A DNA stretch of 64,000 bases from an uncultured Lachnospiraceae bacterium (GTDB lineage Bacteria > Bacillota > Clostridia > Lachnospirales > Lachnospiraceae). A program made the position numbers and the translations under genes. A model generated the notes under the pieces. That model was given only the letters and a program-made list of their open reading frames with translations. It searched no databases and was not told the origin of the DNA. The stretch spans positions 62,001 through 126,000 of the forward strand of contig CAJUGD010000004.1 of NCBI GenBank assembly GCA_910586205.1, written 5' to 3'. Of the stretch, positions 31,343-40,062 are shown piece by piece (the stretch's first letter is position 1; each line of letters starts with the position of its first letter).

Positions 31343-33226
31343 CTATATATGAAGCCCCTGGCGCTTTTCTATAATGATCTGCTCTAAAATCTCAGCAGAT
31401 TCTTTGGCGTCTCCATTAATAATGACTTGGCCGCCGGTCAGGGATTTCATGTCTTCGGTCAGAACCTGTACGGCAACCTTGCTGCCAGTCACAAATGGCG
31501 GCAATCCCAGATGCAGAGGCAATCCCAAAGCCAGCCCGTAGCAGCCGTCAGCCAGAGCCTGTTCCTCAAGCCACTGTGCAGCGGAAAGAACCAAAGGAAG
31601 CTGCGGTAAGTCTACCTTTAAGGCTTCTGCCAGTTCTGTGGCCACGATTTCCAGACGGCCGATGGCAAGGCAAGGACCAAAATTGAGAACCGGAGGGATA
31701 TTCAGCTTTTCGCATACAGCACGCAGCTTATCTCCTGCATACCGGGCAGCCTCTGGCGTCATAAGCCCACAGTTTTCAATGCCGCCGGAGGAACAGCCTG
31801 CAGTCAGCACAAGGATGTCTTTGGCAATCAGTTCTTTCACCAGATCCACAGTCAGCACATCATGGCCGCCGGCAGTCAGATTGGAGCAGCCTACTACTCC
31901 AGCCACCCCTTTGATATCCCCGGCAACGATTAGATCAATCAAAGGCTGCCAGTTTCCGCCTAAGAATTGTTTTAAGGAAACCTCACTGACTCCGGTCAGG
32001 GTATTGGCATTGCCGTGGTCTTTAAGGAGATTCATGGGAACATTGCCCCGGCGTGCCTGGTAGGCAGATATCACCTCGTCAATGATCTCGTCTGTGACAG
32101 CAGGGCGGTTTTCAAAGTCAAATTCTTTTAACTCAGCATTGGCTTTTTTGGCTACATTGTCAATGCAGATCTGCTTGATCTTCAGTTCATCACAGATAGG
32201 CTCAATTCCTGGCAGGGTACAGTTGAACTCTGAGATAACGGCATCAATGCCGCCGGTTGCCAAAATAGCCTCGCTGGTGTAATTATTGCCTGCATGACCG
32301 TCAAAAATCTCTGTGTAATGAGCGCCGCGAAGCTGAAGATCCTGGCCTACACAGGTACAGCCTACCAGCTTAAAACCTTTGGCTCCTGCTTTTTTTGCTT
32401 TTTCTTTTATATCTTCTTGGGTCAGACGATCCTGAAGGAAGGTAAACATGGAATGCTGATGGCCGGTGATCATGATATTTATGTAGTCCGGATCAATGAC
32501 ACGCAGCCCTACAGGTGCAAGGCGGATCTCTGGTTCTCCCAACACAACGTCATTTAAAAGATTAGTCAGAACAAGGCCGTGGATTCCGGTGGAAATACCG
32601 AGCTTTAAGCAGTCTAAAAGCATATTTACCGGGTCGGAATTTAAATTGGTAGAACATTTTACAACGCCGTGGAACACCTCGGATTTGGCTCCGCCGGGAA
32701 GAATGCCCAGTTCCTGCCATTTCTTGTAGCGGGGAGCATAGGAAAGCTTTTCGGTCAGCTCCATTTTCTCATATTCCGGCAGATAGAGATCTTTTAATAC
32801 AGCGTCAGCTACGGCTTCTGCCCGTTTGTGGACGTCATCTTCCTGAATGCCGAAAAGGGAGGCCAAACGATTCAAGGTGTTGATGCCTTTGATCTCGCCT
32901 TTTGTCCTGGCTACATTTTTTACATTTAAAGCTGTATTTTCTACTACATGGATGTAGCAGCCGGAGCCAGAAGCGACTGCCCGCAGAAGGTTTCTGACAA
33001 CAATGGTGTCAGCATTGGCGCCGCAGATTCCACGGGGGGATTCTGGTGTGATTCGGCAGGGACCGTTGGCGCACAGGCGGCAGCAGACACCCTGAAGCCC
33101 GAAGGCACACTTGGTGCTTTGACTTTCTACACGATGATGGGAGGTCTCCATGGGAAGGCCCGCGATATAGGTCTCTAATGGCTTGTCTGCACTTTTGCAG
33201 GTGCTGCAGCTATAGCATTGATTCAT
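31343..33226 (-). CDS. cooS: Anaerobic carbon-monoxide dehydrogenase catalytic subunit
   Basis: A 627-residue Ni-Fe CO dehydrogenase (CooS), which interconverts CO and CO2. The N-terminal cysteines (CAFGLQGVCCRLCANGPC) hold the B and D clusters. C-cluster ligands are expected from the segment ITGHQHSMF (His), from VGCTCVGQD and GVVGCSN, and from ILVLTAGCSSGG; the length is standard for the monofunctional enzyme. The operon is cooS-cooF-oxidoreductase with no nickel-insertase gene (cooC) in view. Its promoter is at 33287-33259. It could detoxify CO, supply reducing power, or be part of acetogenesis elsewhere in the genome. Confidence 0.95.
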   Translation of the reverse strand: MNQCYSCSTCKSADKPLETYIAGLPMETSHHRVESQSTKCAFGLQGVCCRLCANGPCRITPESPRGICGANADTIVVRNLLRAVASGSGCYIHVVENTALNVKNVARTKGEIKGINTLNRLASLFGIQEDDVHKRAEAVADAVLKDLYLPEYEKMELTEKLSYAPRYKKWQELGILPGGAKSEVFHGVVKCSTNLNSDPVNMLLDCLKLGISTGIHGLVLTNLLNDVVLGEPEIRLAPVGLRVIDPDYINIMITGHQHSMFTFLQDRLTQEDIKEKAKKAGAKGFKLVGCTCVGQDLQLRGAHYTEIFDGHAGNNYTSEAILATGGIDAVISEFNCTLPGIEPICDELKIKQICIDNVAKKANAELKEFDFENRPAVTDEIIDEVISAYQARRGNVPMNLLKDHGNANTLTGVSEVSLKQFLGGNWQPLIDLIVAGDIKGVAGVVGCSNLTAGGHDVLTVDLVKELIAKDILVLTAGCSSGGIENCGLMTPEAARYAGDKLRAVCEKLNIPPVLNFGPCLAIGRLEIVATELAEALKVDLPQLPLVLSAAQWLEEQALADGCYGLALGLPLHLGLPPFVTGSKVAVQVLTEDMKSLTGGQVIINGDAKESAEILEQIIIEKRQGLHI

Positions 33227-33258
33227 TTTTTGTACCTCCTTGGTGGAATAGTGGTTAA

Positions 33259-33287
33259 ATTTTACTATAAATAAGAAGATTTTTCAA
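33259..33287 (-). promoter_or_regulatory. Promoter of the cooS operon
   Basis: On the minus strand, TTGAAA (33287-33282), a 17-bp spacer and TAAAAT (33264-33259), about 30 bp upstream of the cooS start. Confidence 0.65.
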
Positions 33288-33409
33288 TGTGTTTTGTGGT
33301 AAATTTTTAGGATTCTGCGGAAAATATGTTACTATTCACATTGTTGCTCTCTGCAGATAAGGATTATTGGAATTGCTGCCTAAAATTGTTATAAAAGATA
33401 GGAGAATGA

Positions 33410-33438
33410 TTGAAAGTTTTTGGTGGGTGTGTTAAACT
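33410..33438 (+). promoter_or_regulatory. Promoter of mscL
   Basis: TTGAAA (33410-33415), a 17-bp spacer and TAAACT (33433-33438), 80 bp ahead of the GTG start. Confidence 0.6.
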
Positions 33439-33517
33439 AATTCATCGCTGTATTAGTACCACAAAAATATAGTAAGTCGAAAGATAATACAGTGAATAAA
33501 ATACCAGGAGGTAGGCT

Positions 33518-33928
33518 GTGAGAAAATTCATGGAAGAATTTCGGGCATTTGCCCTGCGTGGAAATGTGATGGATATGGCAGTTGGTGTGATTATCGGAGG
33601 CGCTTTTTCCGGGATCGTTACATCTCTCACCGATAATTTTATCAATCCGGTTTTAAATGTGTGTACGGGACATGAGAGCTATACATTGCAGGATGTGGCG
33701 GGCTTTGCCTCGGCATTTGTATCAGCAGTGGTAAACTTTATTATTATGGCTTTTATTTTGTTTTGCTTAATGAAGGTCATCAATAAGGCAGCAGGCATAG
33801 GGAAAAAGAAAACAGAAGAGGCTCCGAAAGCGCCTGCGGTAAAGGTTTGCCCGTTCTGTAAAAGCGAGATTCCTCTGGAGGCAACTCGCTGTGCATACTG
33901 TACTTCCCAGTTGTCTGAGGAGGTTTGA
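33518..33928 (+). CDS. mscL: Large-conductance mechanosensitive channel with a zinc-ribbon tail
   Basis: A 136-residue MscL: the N-terminal amphipathic helix and first pore helix are seen as FALRGNVMDMAVGVIIGGAF, and the second helix as VVNFIIMAFILFCLMKVIN. The protein releases solutes during sudden drops in osmolarity. After the usual C-terminal charged region it has an added ribbon (CPFCKSE, then RCAYC), two CxxC pairs that would bind zinc. The GTG start is favoured because the AGGAGGT is 5 bp upstream and the protein then aligns with the usual N-terminus. Confidence 0.93.
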   Translation: MRKFMEEFRAFALRGNVMDMAVGVIIGGAFSGIVTSLTDNFINPVLNVCTGHESYTLQDVAGFASAFVSAVVNFIIMAFILFCLMKVINKAAGIGKKKTEEAPKAPAVKVCPFCKSEIPLEATRCAYCTSQLSEEV

Positions 33929-33935
33929 ATAGAAG

Positions 33936-34022
33936 CTGCAGGGCGGGCGCCTGTCAGAAGACTTTGATATGCTGTCCCAATCTTTGGCTCCTGGCCTTCG
34001 GGTAAAGGAGCCCGCCTGCGGT
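33936..34022. terminator. Compound hairpin after mscL
   Basis: Outer arms GCAGGGCGGGC and GCCCGCCTGC pair with one bulge. An inner GGCTCCT/AGGAGCC hairpin (33986-34012) can form in the loop. The genes converge here, so it may terminate both. Confidence 0.5.
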
Positions 34023-34039
34023 TTAGTCCCTATTATTTT

Positions 34040-34816
34040 TTATTCTGAGGAGAAATCTTCCTGCAAAAGTTCCCATACCTGATTGAAATAAGCGGAAAAT
34101 TCCCCTGCATTCCTGCGTTTTAAAGGACTGTCATATTCTGGGGGAAATTCTATGGGCAGTGATGCCTTTATCCTGCCGGGACGGCGGGACAGAATCAGGA
34201 TTCGATCCGCAACACTGATAGCTTCAGACAGATCGTGGGTGATTAAGACAGCCGTTTTTCCTGTACTGCGGATGATGCTGCTGATATCGTCACAGACAGT
34301 CAATCGAGTCTGATAATCCAGTGCAGAAAACGGTTCATCCAAAAGAAGCAGGTCCGGTTTTAGGGCAAGGGTGCGGATCAGAGCAGCACGCTGCCGCATA
34401 CCTCCGGACAGTTCGGATGGGCGGGCTTTTTCAAAACCGCCTAAGCCATAAGACCGCAGCATTTCTTTTAAATGACTGCGGGCGCTGTCATCTAGTTTTT
34501 TCTGGATCTCCAGTCCTAAGGCAACATTGTCAAAAATGGTACGCCACTCAAAAAGATGATCTTTCTGCAGCATATAGCCGATACCGGCGTGGCCTTCTAA
34601 GATTGCCGCTCCATCGATCCGGATGGAACCGTCCTCTGGTTCGATTAGTCCGCACAGCAGGGAGAGTAAAGTGGATTTGCCGCAGCCGGAAGGACCGACC
34701 ACTGCAAGAAATTCTCCGGCGGGAACAATAAATGATATATGAGAAAGGGCAGGGGTCTCGCCGTCAGGTGAGTGGTAGGAATAGCTGACCCCGCAGACCT
34801 CCAGTTTTGGCTTCAT
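34040..34816 (-). CDS. Orphan NitT/TauT-type ABC transporter ATP-binding protein
   Basis: A 258-residue ABC ATPase with Walker A GPSGCGKST (about residues 41-49), signature LSGGMRQR (about 134-141), Walker B LLLLDEPFSALD and the switch His in LITHD. The sequence is closest to the nitrate/sulfonate/taurine (SsuB/TauB) class. No intact permease or binding protein lies beside it; the only related fragment is the permease tail at 29419. It may serve a permease elsewhere or be a leftover of a broken operon. A promoter bracketed by inverted repeats precedes it. Confidence 0.88.
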   Translation of the reverse strand: MKPKLEVCGVSYSYHSPDGETPALSHISFIVPAGEFLAVVGPSGCGKSTLLSLLCGLIEPEDGSIRIDGAAILEGHAGIGYMLQKDHLFEWRTIFDNVALGLEIQKKLDDSARSHLKEMLRSYGLGGFEKARPSELSGGMRQRAALIRTLALKPDLLLLDEPFSALDYQTRLTVCDDISSIIRSTGKTAVLITHDLSEAISVADRILILSRRPGRIKASLPIEFPPEYDSPLKRRNAGEFSAYFNQVWELLQEDFSSE

Positions 34817-34844
34817 ATATTACCTCCTTGAATTACCATACCTT

Positions 34845-34899
34845 ATAGTATGATACCAGGGCCAAAGGGTCAAAATCCGATGCAATCCGTGGTATCATA
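34845..34899 (-). promoter_or_regulatory. Promoter with flanking 10-bp inverted repeats
   Basis: On the minus strand: TTGACC (34873-34868), a 17-bp spacer, TACTAT (34850-34845). The arms TATGATACCA (34849-34858) and TGGTATCATA (34890-34899) are perfect complements and bracket the promoter, one over the -10 and one upstream of the -35. This could be a pair of operator half-sites. Confidence 0.55.
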
Positions 34900-35061
34900 G
34901 GGAAAAAATACCTTTGATCCCTACAATATAATATGAAGAATTGAAGGATAGGGTGTAAGAGAGAACTTTCTCCGGTTATAGAAAGGCAGAGAAAGAAAAT
35001 AGAGCTGGCGCTGATTATAGATTATAATAGAAAAGATGATCTTGCTGGCAGGATGGCTGAT

Positions 35062-35095
35062 ATAAAAAGATGAGAGAATGTTTAATTCTCCCATC
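35062..35095 (-). terminator. Terminator of the RlmI-like methyltransferase gene
   Basis: GATGGGAGAAT pairs with ATTCTCTCATC on the minus strand with a short loop, then CTTTTTATA. The stem includes the stop codon region of the gene. Confidence 0.7.
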
Positions 35096-35942
35096 TTCCG
35101 GAAGAACCACAGGGAAGAAGCAGCCCGGATTCTTTTACCGGCAGCCCGATTTCGGATGCCTGCACGTGACCTCCGTATTTGGGGCAGATTTCAGCGGACA
35201 GCATATAGGTAAGAACAGCAGGAGCAAGGCCGGTTGTGTAGGAATTGATGAGGAAGAACAGCGGTTCCTGGGACAAAAGCTGTATACAGAGCTGAATCAG
35301 CGGATGAATACAATCCTCAATCTTCCAGATCTCTCCCTTTGGGCCGCGGCCATAGGAAGGCGGATCCATGATAATGGCATCATAGTGATTCCCCCGGCGG
35401 ATTTCTCTTTCAACAAATTTTACACAGTCATCCACCAGCCAGCGGATCGAAGCCTGAGACAGCCCGGAGGACACGGCATTTTCCTTTGCCCAGCTTACCA
35501 TGCCTTTGGAGGCATCCACATGGGTGACAGCAGCGCCTGCCCGGGCTGCAGCCAGTGTGGCGCCTCCCGTGTAGGCGAACAGGTTCAAAAGCTTGACAGG
35601 ACGTCCTGCGGTTTTGATCTTTTCCTGACACCAGTCCCAGTTGGCGGCTTGCTCCGGAAAAAGGCCGGTGTGCTTAAAGCTGAAGGGCTTAAGGTTAAAG
35701 TGCAGATCCTTGTAATGGATGGTCCATTGTTCAGGCAGATCAAAAAATTCCCATTGGCCTCCGCCCTTGGCGCTTCGGTGATAGTGGGCGTTCGGCTTTT
35801 TCCAGCCGCTGTGCGTCCTTTTGGTATCCCAGATAACCTGGGGGTCCGGACGGATCAGAAGATAATCTCCCCAGCGTTCCAGCTTTTCTCCTTTTGAACA
35901 GTCTATAACCTGGTAATCTTTCCAGTTCTCTGCAATCCACAT
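35082..35942 (-). CDS. SAM-dependent methyltransferase, RlmI-like
   Basis: A 286-residue class I methyltransferase of the PF10672 family, near RNA cytosine methyltransferases such as RlmI. Motif I is LLNLFAYTGGATLAAARAGA, the acidic SAM contact is VDASKG, and motif IV is IIMDPPSYGRGPKG. The N-terminal barrel-like part is short. ATG 35942 was chosen because AAAGGAGT is 7 bp upstream. It follows the wall-binding repeat gene by 23 bp on the same strand. The target (rRNA or other) is not certain. Confidence 0.82.
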   Translation of the reverse strand: MWIAENWKDYQVIDCSKGEKLERWGDYLLIRPDPQVIWDTKRTHSGWKKPNAHYHRSAKGGGQWEFFDLPEQWTIHYKDLHFNLKPFSFKHTGLFPEQAANWDWCQEKIKTAGRPVKLLNLFAYTGGATLAAARAGAAVTHVDASKGMVSWAKENAVSSGLSQASIRWLVDDCVKFVEREIRRGNHYDAIIMDPPSYGRGPKGEIWKIEDCIHPLIQLCIQLLSQEPLFFLINSYTTGLAPAVLTYMLSAEICPKYGGHVQASEIGLPVKESGLLLPCGSSGRWEN

Positions 35943-35965
35943 ATCCGGACTCCTTTTTCTGGTAT

Positions 35966-37348
35966 TTAATTCCCCCAATCCCATTCTGGTTCTTCCGGGC
36001 TTTTGTAGGTCTTGCCCTCCACTTCTTCGTCATCCTCTTTGATCAGGATTCCGCTTCCGTTGGTCTTATATTTAACGCCGTCCCGATCTTTTACAGTAGT
36101 ATTCTTGGCGATTTTGCCAGAAGAATTTACCACATAGTTTTTCGGGTTATTGCCGGTCCAGATAGTAAATACCTCATAGCGGCTTCCGGAATCTGCCTTC
36201 TGCAGCTTTCCCATATAATAAAGATAATTCTCATACACGCCGGTATAGCCTTTGCCGGTAGAGGAGAAATAATACTGAACCGTGTTGCTTCCCTCGTCTA
36301 CATTGTGTTTTCCCTTCAGCATGGCGCTCTGGGCCCGGGTGCCGAAGTAATATGCCGTATACTCGGATTCTTCTTTATCTGTAAATACCTTCTGCAATCC
36401 ATATACCGGAACACCGTTTTCGTCAAACAGATAGGTATTGCCGTTGATCTTTACCAGATCGCTGGATTTGGCAGAGCCTTTTGGCGGTCCTACTTTGGGA
36501 ACTCCTTTATTGGAAAAATAGAACCACTCTATGTCGTGTTCATAGCGATCCTGCAGATGCTCCGGAGGTTCTGTGGAATACCATCCTACCCGGACCTGGC
36601 CGCTGGAATCTACAAAGCGGTAATCTTCAATATTATCGGATTCGGTTCCATTGGCACAGCTCCATCCGGTCTGCATGGCGCCGTCTTCCGCCAGACTATA
36701 ATAGACGCCGTTGATTTTTTTCAGCTTCAGCCCGTCATCACCCTCGCTGGGTACAATCTTTTTTCCGCTGCTGGAAAAATAATACCAGTGCTTGCCGTCA
36801 TTCTCATCCTCTGCATAGGGACCGGGTTCGTAATAATCATTGTCTTCCTCGTCAGGAGAAAACAGACGCTGCCATCCGGTCAGCATGACGCCGTTCTCAT
36901 CGCAATAGTACATGTTATCCTGGATCCATCCGGTCTGCATGGCGCCGGAATCGTCAAAATGATACCAGTTATTGTTGATCTTTTCCCATTTTTCCTTGAC
37001 GGATTTTCCGTTCTGATTAAAATAGTACCAGTCATAGCCGCCGCCATAGTAGTCACTGCGCTCTACCTGAAGCCACTGGCCTGCATACATGATACCGTCA
37101 GGACCTACAAAATAATCATCATTGTCCACCCAGGAGTTGACAGCCATAATGCCGCTGCTGTTTAAATATCTCCAATATCCGTCACCGCCTTTGCGCCAGC
37201 CGTTGCACAGGCGGCTGCCGGAGGCGTTGTAATATACCCAGTTTCCGCCTTCCTGGGCCCAGCCCTCTGCTGCCATTGCCTGGATGCCGGCACTGCCGAA
37301 TGTCATCACTGCAGCAAAGGCAAGCACTGCCAAACCACGTTTCCTCAT
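35966..37348 (-). CDS. Secreted wall-binding repeat protein
   Basis: A 460-residue exported protein. A signal peptide (MRKRGLAVLAFAAVMTFGSA, cut near AMA-AEG) is followed by about a dozen choline-binding-like repeats rich in Gly-Trp, Tyr-Tyr and Asp (for example GNWVYYNASGSRLCNGWRK, NNWYHFDDSGAMQTGWIQ). No catalytic domain is evident, so it is built wholly of repeats and likely decorates the cell wall through teichoic-acid-type ligands. The C-terminus is acidic. It is the first gene before the RlmI-like gene, which it probably does not relate to functionally. Confidence 0.85.
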   Translation of the reverse strand: MRKRGLAVLAFAAVMTFGSAGIQAMAAEGWAQEGGNWVYYNASGSRLCNGWRKGGDGYWRYLNSSGIMAVNSWVDNDDYFVGPDGIMYAGQWLQVERSDYYGGGYDWYYFNQNGKSVKEKWEKINNNWYHFDDSGAMQTGWIQDNMYYCDENGVMLTGWQRLFSPDEEDNDYYEPGPYAEDENDGKHWYYFSSSGKKIVPSEGDDGLKLKKINGVYYSLAEDGAMQTGWSCANGTESDNIEDYRFVDSSGQVRVGWYSTEPPEHLQDRYEHDIEWFYFSNKGVPKVGPPKGSAKSSDLVKINGNTYLFDENGVPVYGLQKVFTDKEESEYTAYYFGTRAQSAMLKGKHNVDEGSNTVQYYFSSTGKGYTGVYENYLYYMGKLQKADSGSRYEVFTIWTGNNPKNYVVNSSGKIAKNTTVKDRDGVKYKTNGSGILIKEDDEEVEGKTYKSPEEPEWDWGN

Positions 37349-37661
37349 AATGTTTCTCCTTTAACCCATAATTGCGTTTTTGTAAAATCCTGGCGCTCCC
37401 GAAGTGATATCTGCCATTCCCGTTTTCGGCAGATCCGCCGGAGGCTCACAGAAAATCCTCTTACTAATGAATATAGCGGTGAAAAACGGTATAGGGATTT
37501 CCTGTATATTCCAGACTGACTTCCATTTTAGCAAGTTACTGCCGAATATTCAACCCAATTTTCTGTATTTTATTCTGACGATTCTCTTACGATGCCGGAT
37601 CTATCCGGACCAGACGGGAAGCTGCAAACGATAAATTTTATTTTATCTCGCCAAAAAGTAC
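37349..37661. other. Intergenic region upstream of the wall-binding gene
   Basis: No gene is seen. TCTGCC/GGCAGA (37411-37434) can form a small hairpin. The AT-rich stretch near 37630-37660 leads into the ribosomal promoter. No clear promoter for the minus-strand gene was recognised. Confidence 0.35.
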
Positions 37662-37690
37662 TTGCATTTCCAAATAATCCATGATAATAT
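37662..37690 (+). promoter_or_regulatory. Promoter of the ribosomal S10 operon
   Basis: TTGCAT (37662-37667), a 17-bp spacer and TAATAT (37685-37690). The transcript would have a leader of about 240 bases before rpsJ. Confidence 0.75.
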
Positions 37691-37937
37691 AGGAAAGCTG
37701 TGACATGATAGCAATGAAGCGTGAGGTTGCTGCCTGTTTTAAGAGGCAGGTTTTCCGTGGAGCGAATGTCAAGTTAGGAAACTGACGACAAGTCACTGTA
37801 CAGACAGAATGTCCGGTTAGCCGGAAACGACGTGTAGTAGTTCGGTATGAAAATATTTAGGACACACACGGGAGAGTGTACAGTCACCGCTTGTCGTACT
37901 TAAGCTTTAAAAGTGCGAAAAGGAGGCGACTTTTTTT
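37691..37937 (+). promoter_or_regulatory. Structured 5' leader of the S10 operon
   Basis: The leader of about 240 bases includes TGCCT/AGGCA (37731-37748, followed by GGTTTTCC, terminator-like), CCGGTTAGCCGG (37811-37822) and other paired stretches, ending with an AAGGAGG before rpsJ. Long leaders of ribosomal operons often bind a ribosomal protein (commonly L4 or others) for feedback; which one here is not known. Confidence 0.5.
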
Positions 37938-38255
37938 ATGGCAAGTCAAGTAATGAGAATCACATTGAAGGCTTATGACCATCAACTCGTTGATCAGTCT
38001 GCCGGCAAGATCATTGAGACCGTAAAGAAGACAGGGGCTCAGGTGAGCGGACCGGTGCCGCTGCCCACCAAGAAGGAAGTGGTTACGATCCTGCGGGCAG
38101 TACACAAATATAAGGATTCTCGTGAGCAGTTCGAACAGCGGACTCACAAGAGACTGATTGATATCATCACCCCGAGCCAAAAGACAGTGGATGCTTTGGC
38201 TAAGCTGGAGATGCCGGCAGGAGTGCATATTGATATTAAGATGAAACAAAAATAA
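37938..38255 (+). CDS. rpsJ: 30S ribosomal protein S10
   Basis: 105 residues, complete, with the usual KAYDHQLVDQSAGKIIETVK start and the TPSQKTVDALAKLEMPAGVHI end. S10 sits in the head of the 30S subunit and also serves in transcription antitermination as NusE. First gene of the superoperon after a long leader. AAGGAGG ribosome binding site. Confidence 0.97.
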   Translation: MASQVMRITLKAYDHQLVDQSAGKIIETVKKTGAQVSGPVPLPTKKEVVTILRAVHKYKDSREQFEQRTHKRLIDIITPSQKTVDALAKLEMPAGVHIDIKMKQK

Positions 38256-38305
38256 GCTTTAGTATGATTGCCCTCACAGGCAATCCGCTGTAAGGAGGAA
38301 GAAAA

Positions 38306-38941
38306 ATGAAGAAAGCGATCTTAGCTACAAAGGTCGGAATGACCCAGATCTTCAATGAGCAGGGAGTTCTGGTTCCGGTGACGGTTCTTCAGGCTGGTCC
38401 CTGCGTGGTGACTCAGGTGAAGACCGAGGAAAACGATGGCTACAAGGCCGTACAGGTCGGCTTCATCGACAAGAGAGAAAAACTGGTGACGAAGCCGGTG
38501 AAGGGTCATTTTGACAAGGCAGGCGTGGCTTACAAGAGATTTGTAAGAGAGTTCTGTTTTGAGAATGCAGAGGATTATTCCGTAAAGGATGAGATTAAAG
38601 CGGATATCTTTGCTGCCGGAGATAAGGTGGATGTAACCGCTGTCTCTAAAGGCAAAGGTTTCCAGGGCGCGGTGAAAAGGTTCGGCCAGCACAGAGGCCC
38701 CATGACCCACGGTTCCAAGTTCCACCGCCATCAGGGTTCCAACGGTTCCGCAACTACTCCCGGACGTGTGTTTAAGGGCAAAGGGATGCCCGGGCATATG
38801 GGCCACAAGAAAGTGACCGTGCAGAATTTGGAGGTTGTGCGGGTGGATGCCGAAAACAACCTGATTCTGCTGAAGGGTGCCGTACCAGGGCCGAAGAAGT
38901 CTCTGGTGACACTGAAAGAAACCGTAAAGGTCAGCCGTTAA
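38306..38941 (+). CDS. rplC: 50S ribosomal protein L3
   Basis: 211 residues, matching L3 (MKKAILATKVGMTQIFNE start, then a GQHRGPMTHGSKFHRHQGS loop that reaches the peptidyl-transferase centre). It binds 23S rRNA early in assembly. Preceded by AAGGAGG, second gene of the S10 operon. Confidence 0.97.
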   Translation: MKKAILATKVGMTQIFNEQGVLVPVTVLQAGPCVVTQVKTEENDGYKAVQVGFIDKREKLVTKPVKGHFDKAGVAYKRFVREFCFENAEDYSVKDEIKADIFAAGDKVDVTAVSKGKGFQGAVKRFGQHRGPMTHGSKFHRHQGSNGSATTPGRVFKGKGMPGHMGHKKVTVQNLEVVRVDAENNLILLKGAVPGPKKSLVTLKETVKVSR

Positions 38942-38977
38942 GCGCAGGCCGACCGAGGAAAGGAGGAACACACAGAA

Positions 38978-39598
38978 ATGGCAAACGTATCTGTTTACAA
39001 TATGGAAGGCAAGGAAGTAGGCACCATGGAGCTGAACGACGCTGTGTTTGGCGTTAAGATAAATGAGCATCTGGTGCACATGGCGGTTGTGGCGCAGCTT
39101 GCCAACAAGCGTCAGGGTACCCAAAAGGCAAAGACTCGTGCAGAGGTATCCGGCGGTGGCAAAAAGCCGTGGCGTCAGAAGGGAACCGGTCATGCGAGAC
39201 AGGGTTCAACCAGAGCTCCCCAGTGGACCGGCGGCGGTGTTGTATTTGCTCCGACTCCGAGAGATTACACCATCCGTTTGAATAAGAAGGAAAAGAGGGC
39301 TGCACTTAAGTCCGCTTTGACCAGCCGGGTACAGGAGAATAAGTTCATTGTTTTGGATGAACTGAAAATGGACGAGATCAAGACCAAAAGGTTTAAAAAT
39401 GTCCTTGATAATCTGAAAGTGTCAGGAGCCTTAGTGGTAGTGGGCGCTGACAGTGACAATGTGGTTCTTTCCGCAAGGAATCTTCCGGATGTAAAGACCG
39501 CATATGTCAACACAATCAATGTATACGACATTTTGAAATACAACACCGTGGTGGCTACCAAGGCTGCCGTCGCCAGCATTGAGGAGGTGTACGCATAA
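38978..39598 (+). CDS. rplD: 50S ribosomal protein L4
   Basis: 206 residues. The long loop (GGGKKPWRQKGTGHARQGS) that lines the exit tunnel is intact. L4 can repress its own operon in other bacteria. Stop and the next start overlap as TAATG. Confidence 0.97.
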   Translation: MANVSVYNMEGKEVGTMELNDAVFGVKINEHLVHMAVVAQLANKRQGTQKAKTRAEVSGGGKKPWRQKGTGHARQGSTRAPQWTGGGVVFAPTPRDYTIRLNKKEKRAALKSALTSRVQENKFIVLDELKMDEIKTKRFKNVLDNLKVSGALVVVGADSDNVVLSARNLPDVKTAYVNTINVYDILKYNTVVATKAAVASIEEVYA

Positions 39599-39897
39599 TG
39601 GCAAACGTTCAGTACTACGATGTCATCCTCAAACCGGTAGTGACCGAGAAGAGCATGAATGAAATGTCTGATAGAAAATATACCTTCCTGGTTCATCCGG
39701 AAGCCAATAAGTGCATGATCAAAGAGGCTGTTGAGAAGATGTTCCCGGGAACAAAAGTAGAGCGTGTCAATACCATGAACAGCGAAGGAAAGACCAAAAG
39801 GAGAGGCATGGTTTTCGGCAAGACCGCAAAAACCAAGAAAGCCATTGTCCAGTTGACTGAGGACAGCAAAGAGATCGAGATCTTTGCAGGGCTGTAA
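39598..39897 (+). CDS. rplW: 50S ribosomal protein L23
   Basis: 99 residues, complete (VILKPVVTEKSMNEM start). L23 lies by the tunnel exit and docks trigger factor and the signal recognition particle. Its start overlaps the rplD stop. It is followed by a 165-base gap before rplB with no gene. Confidence 0.96.
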   Translation: MANVQYYDVILKPVVTEKSMNEMSDRKYTFLVHPEANKCMIKEAVEKMFPGTKVERVNTMNSEGKTKRRGMVFGKTAKTKKAIVQLTEDSKEIEIFAGL

Positions 39898-40062
39898 GGC
39901 GGTTGACGAGAAAGTCTGCATACTGCAGCGCAGTTTGTGCGTTGCGGCAAGAGATACACGCGGATGCGTTGAAAGATGCAGAACAAAAGTTTGATATGAA
40001 TTTTATCGGAAGCCCTCCGGAAAAACAGGGCGAAACAGACAAGACGAGAGGAGTTTACAGTC

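Noticed and set aside
35070..35897. A 275-codon open frame opposite the RlmI-like gene
   Set aside because: Shadow of a real methyltransferase gene.
36305..37165. A 286-codon open frame opposite the wall-binding repeat gene
   Set aside because: It arises from the reverse of Tyr/Trp/Asp-rich repeats; no start signal.
38321..39193. A 290-codon open frame opposite rplC and rplD
   Set aside because: Antisense of two ribosomal proteins; no promoter or ribosome binding site.
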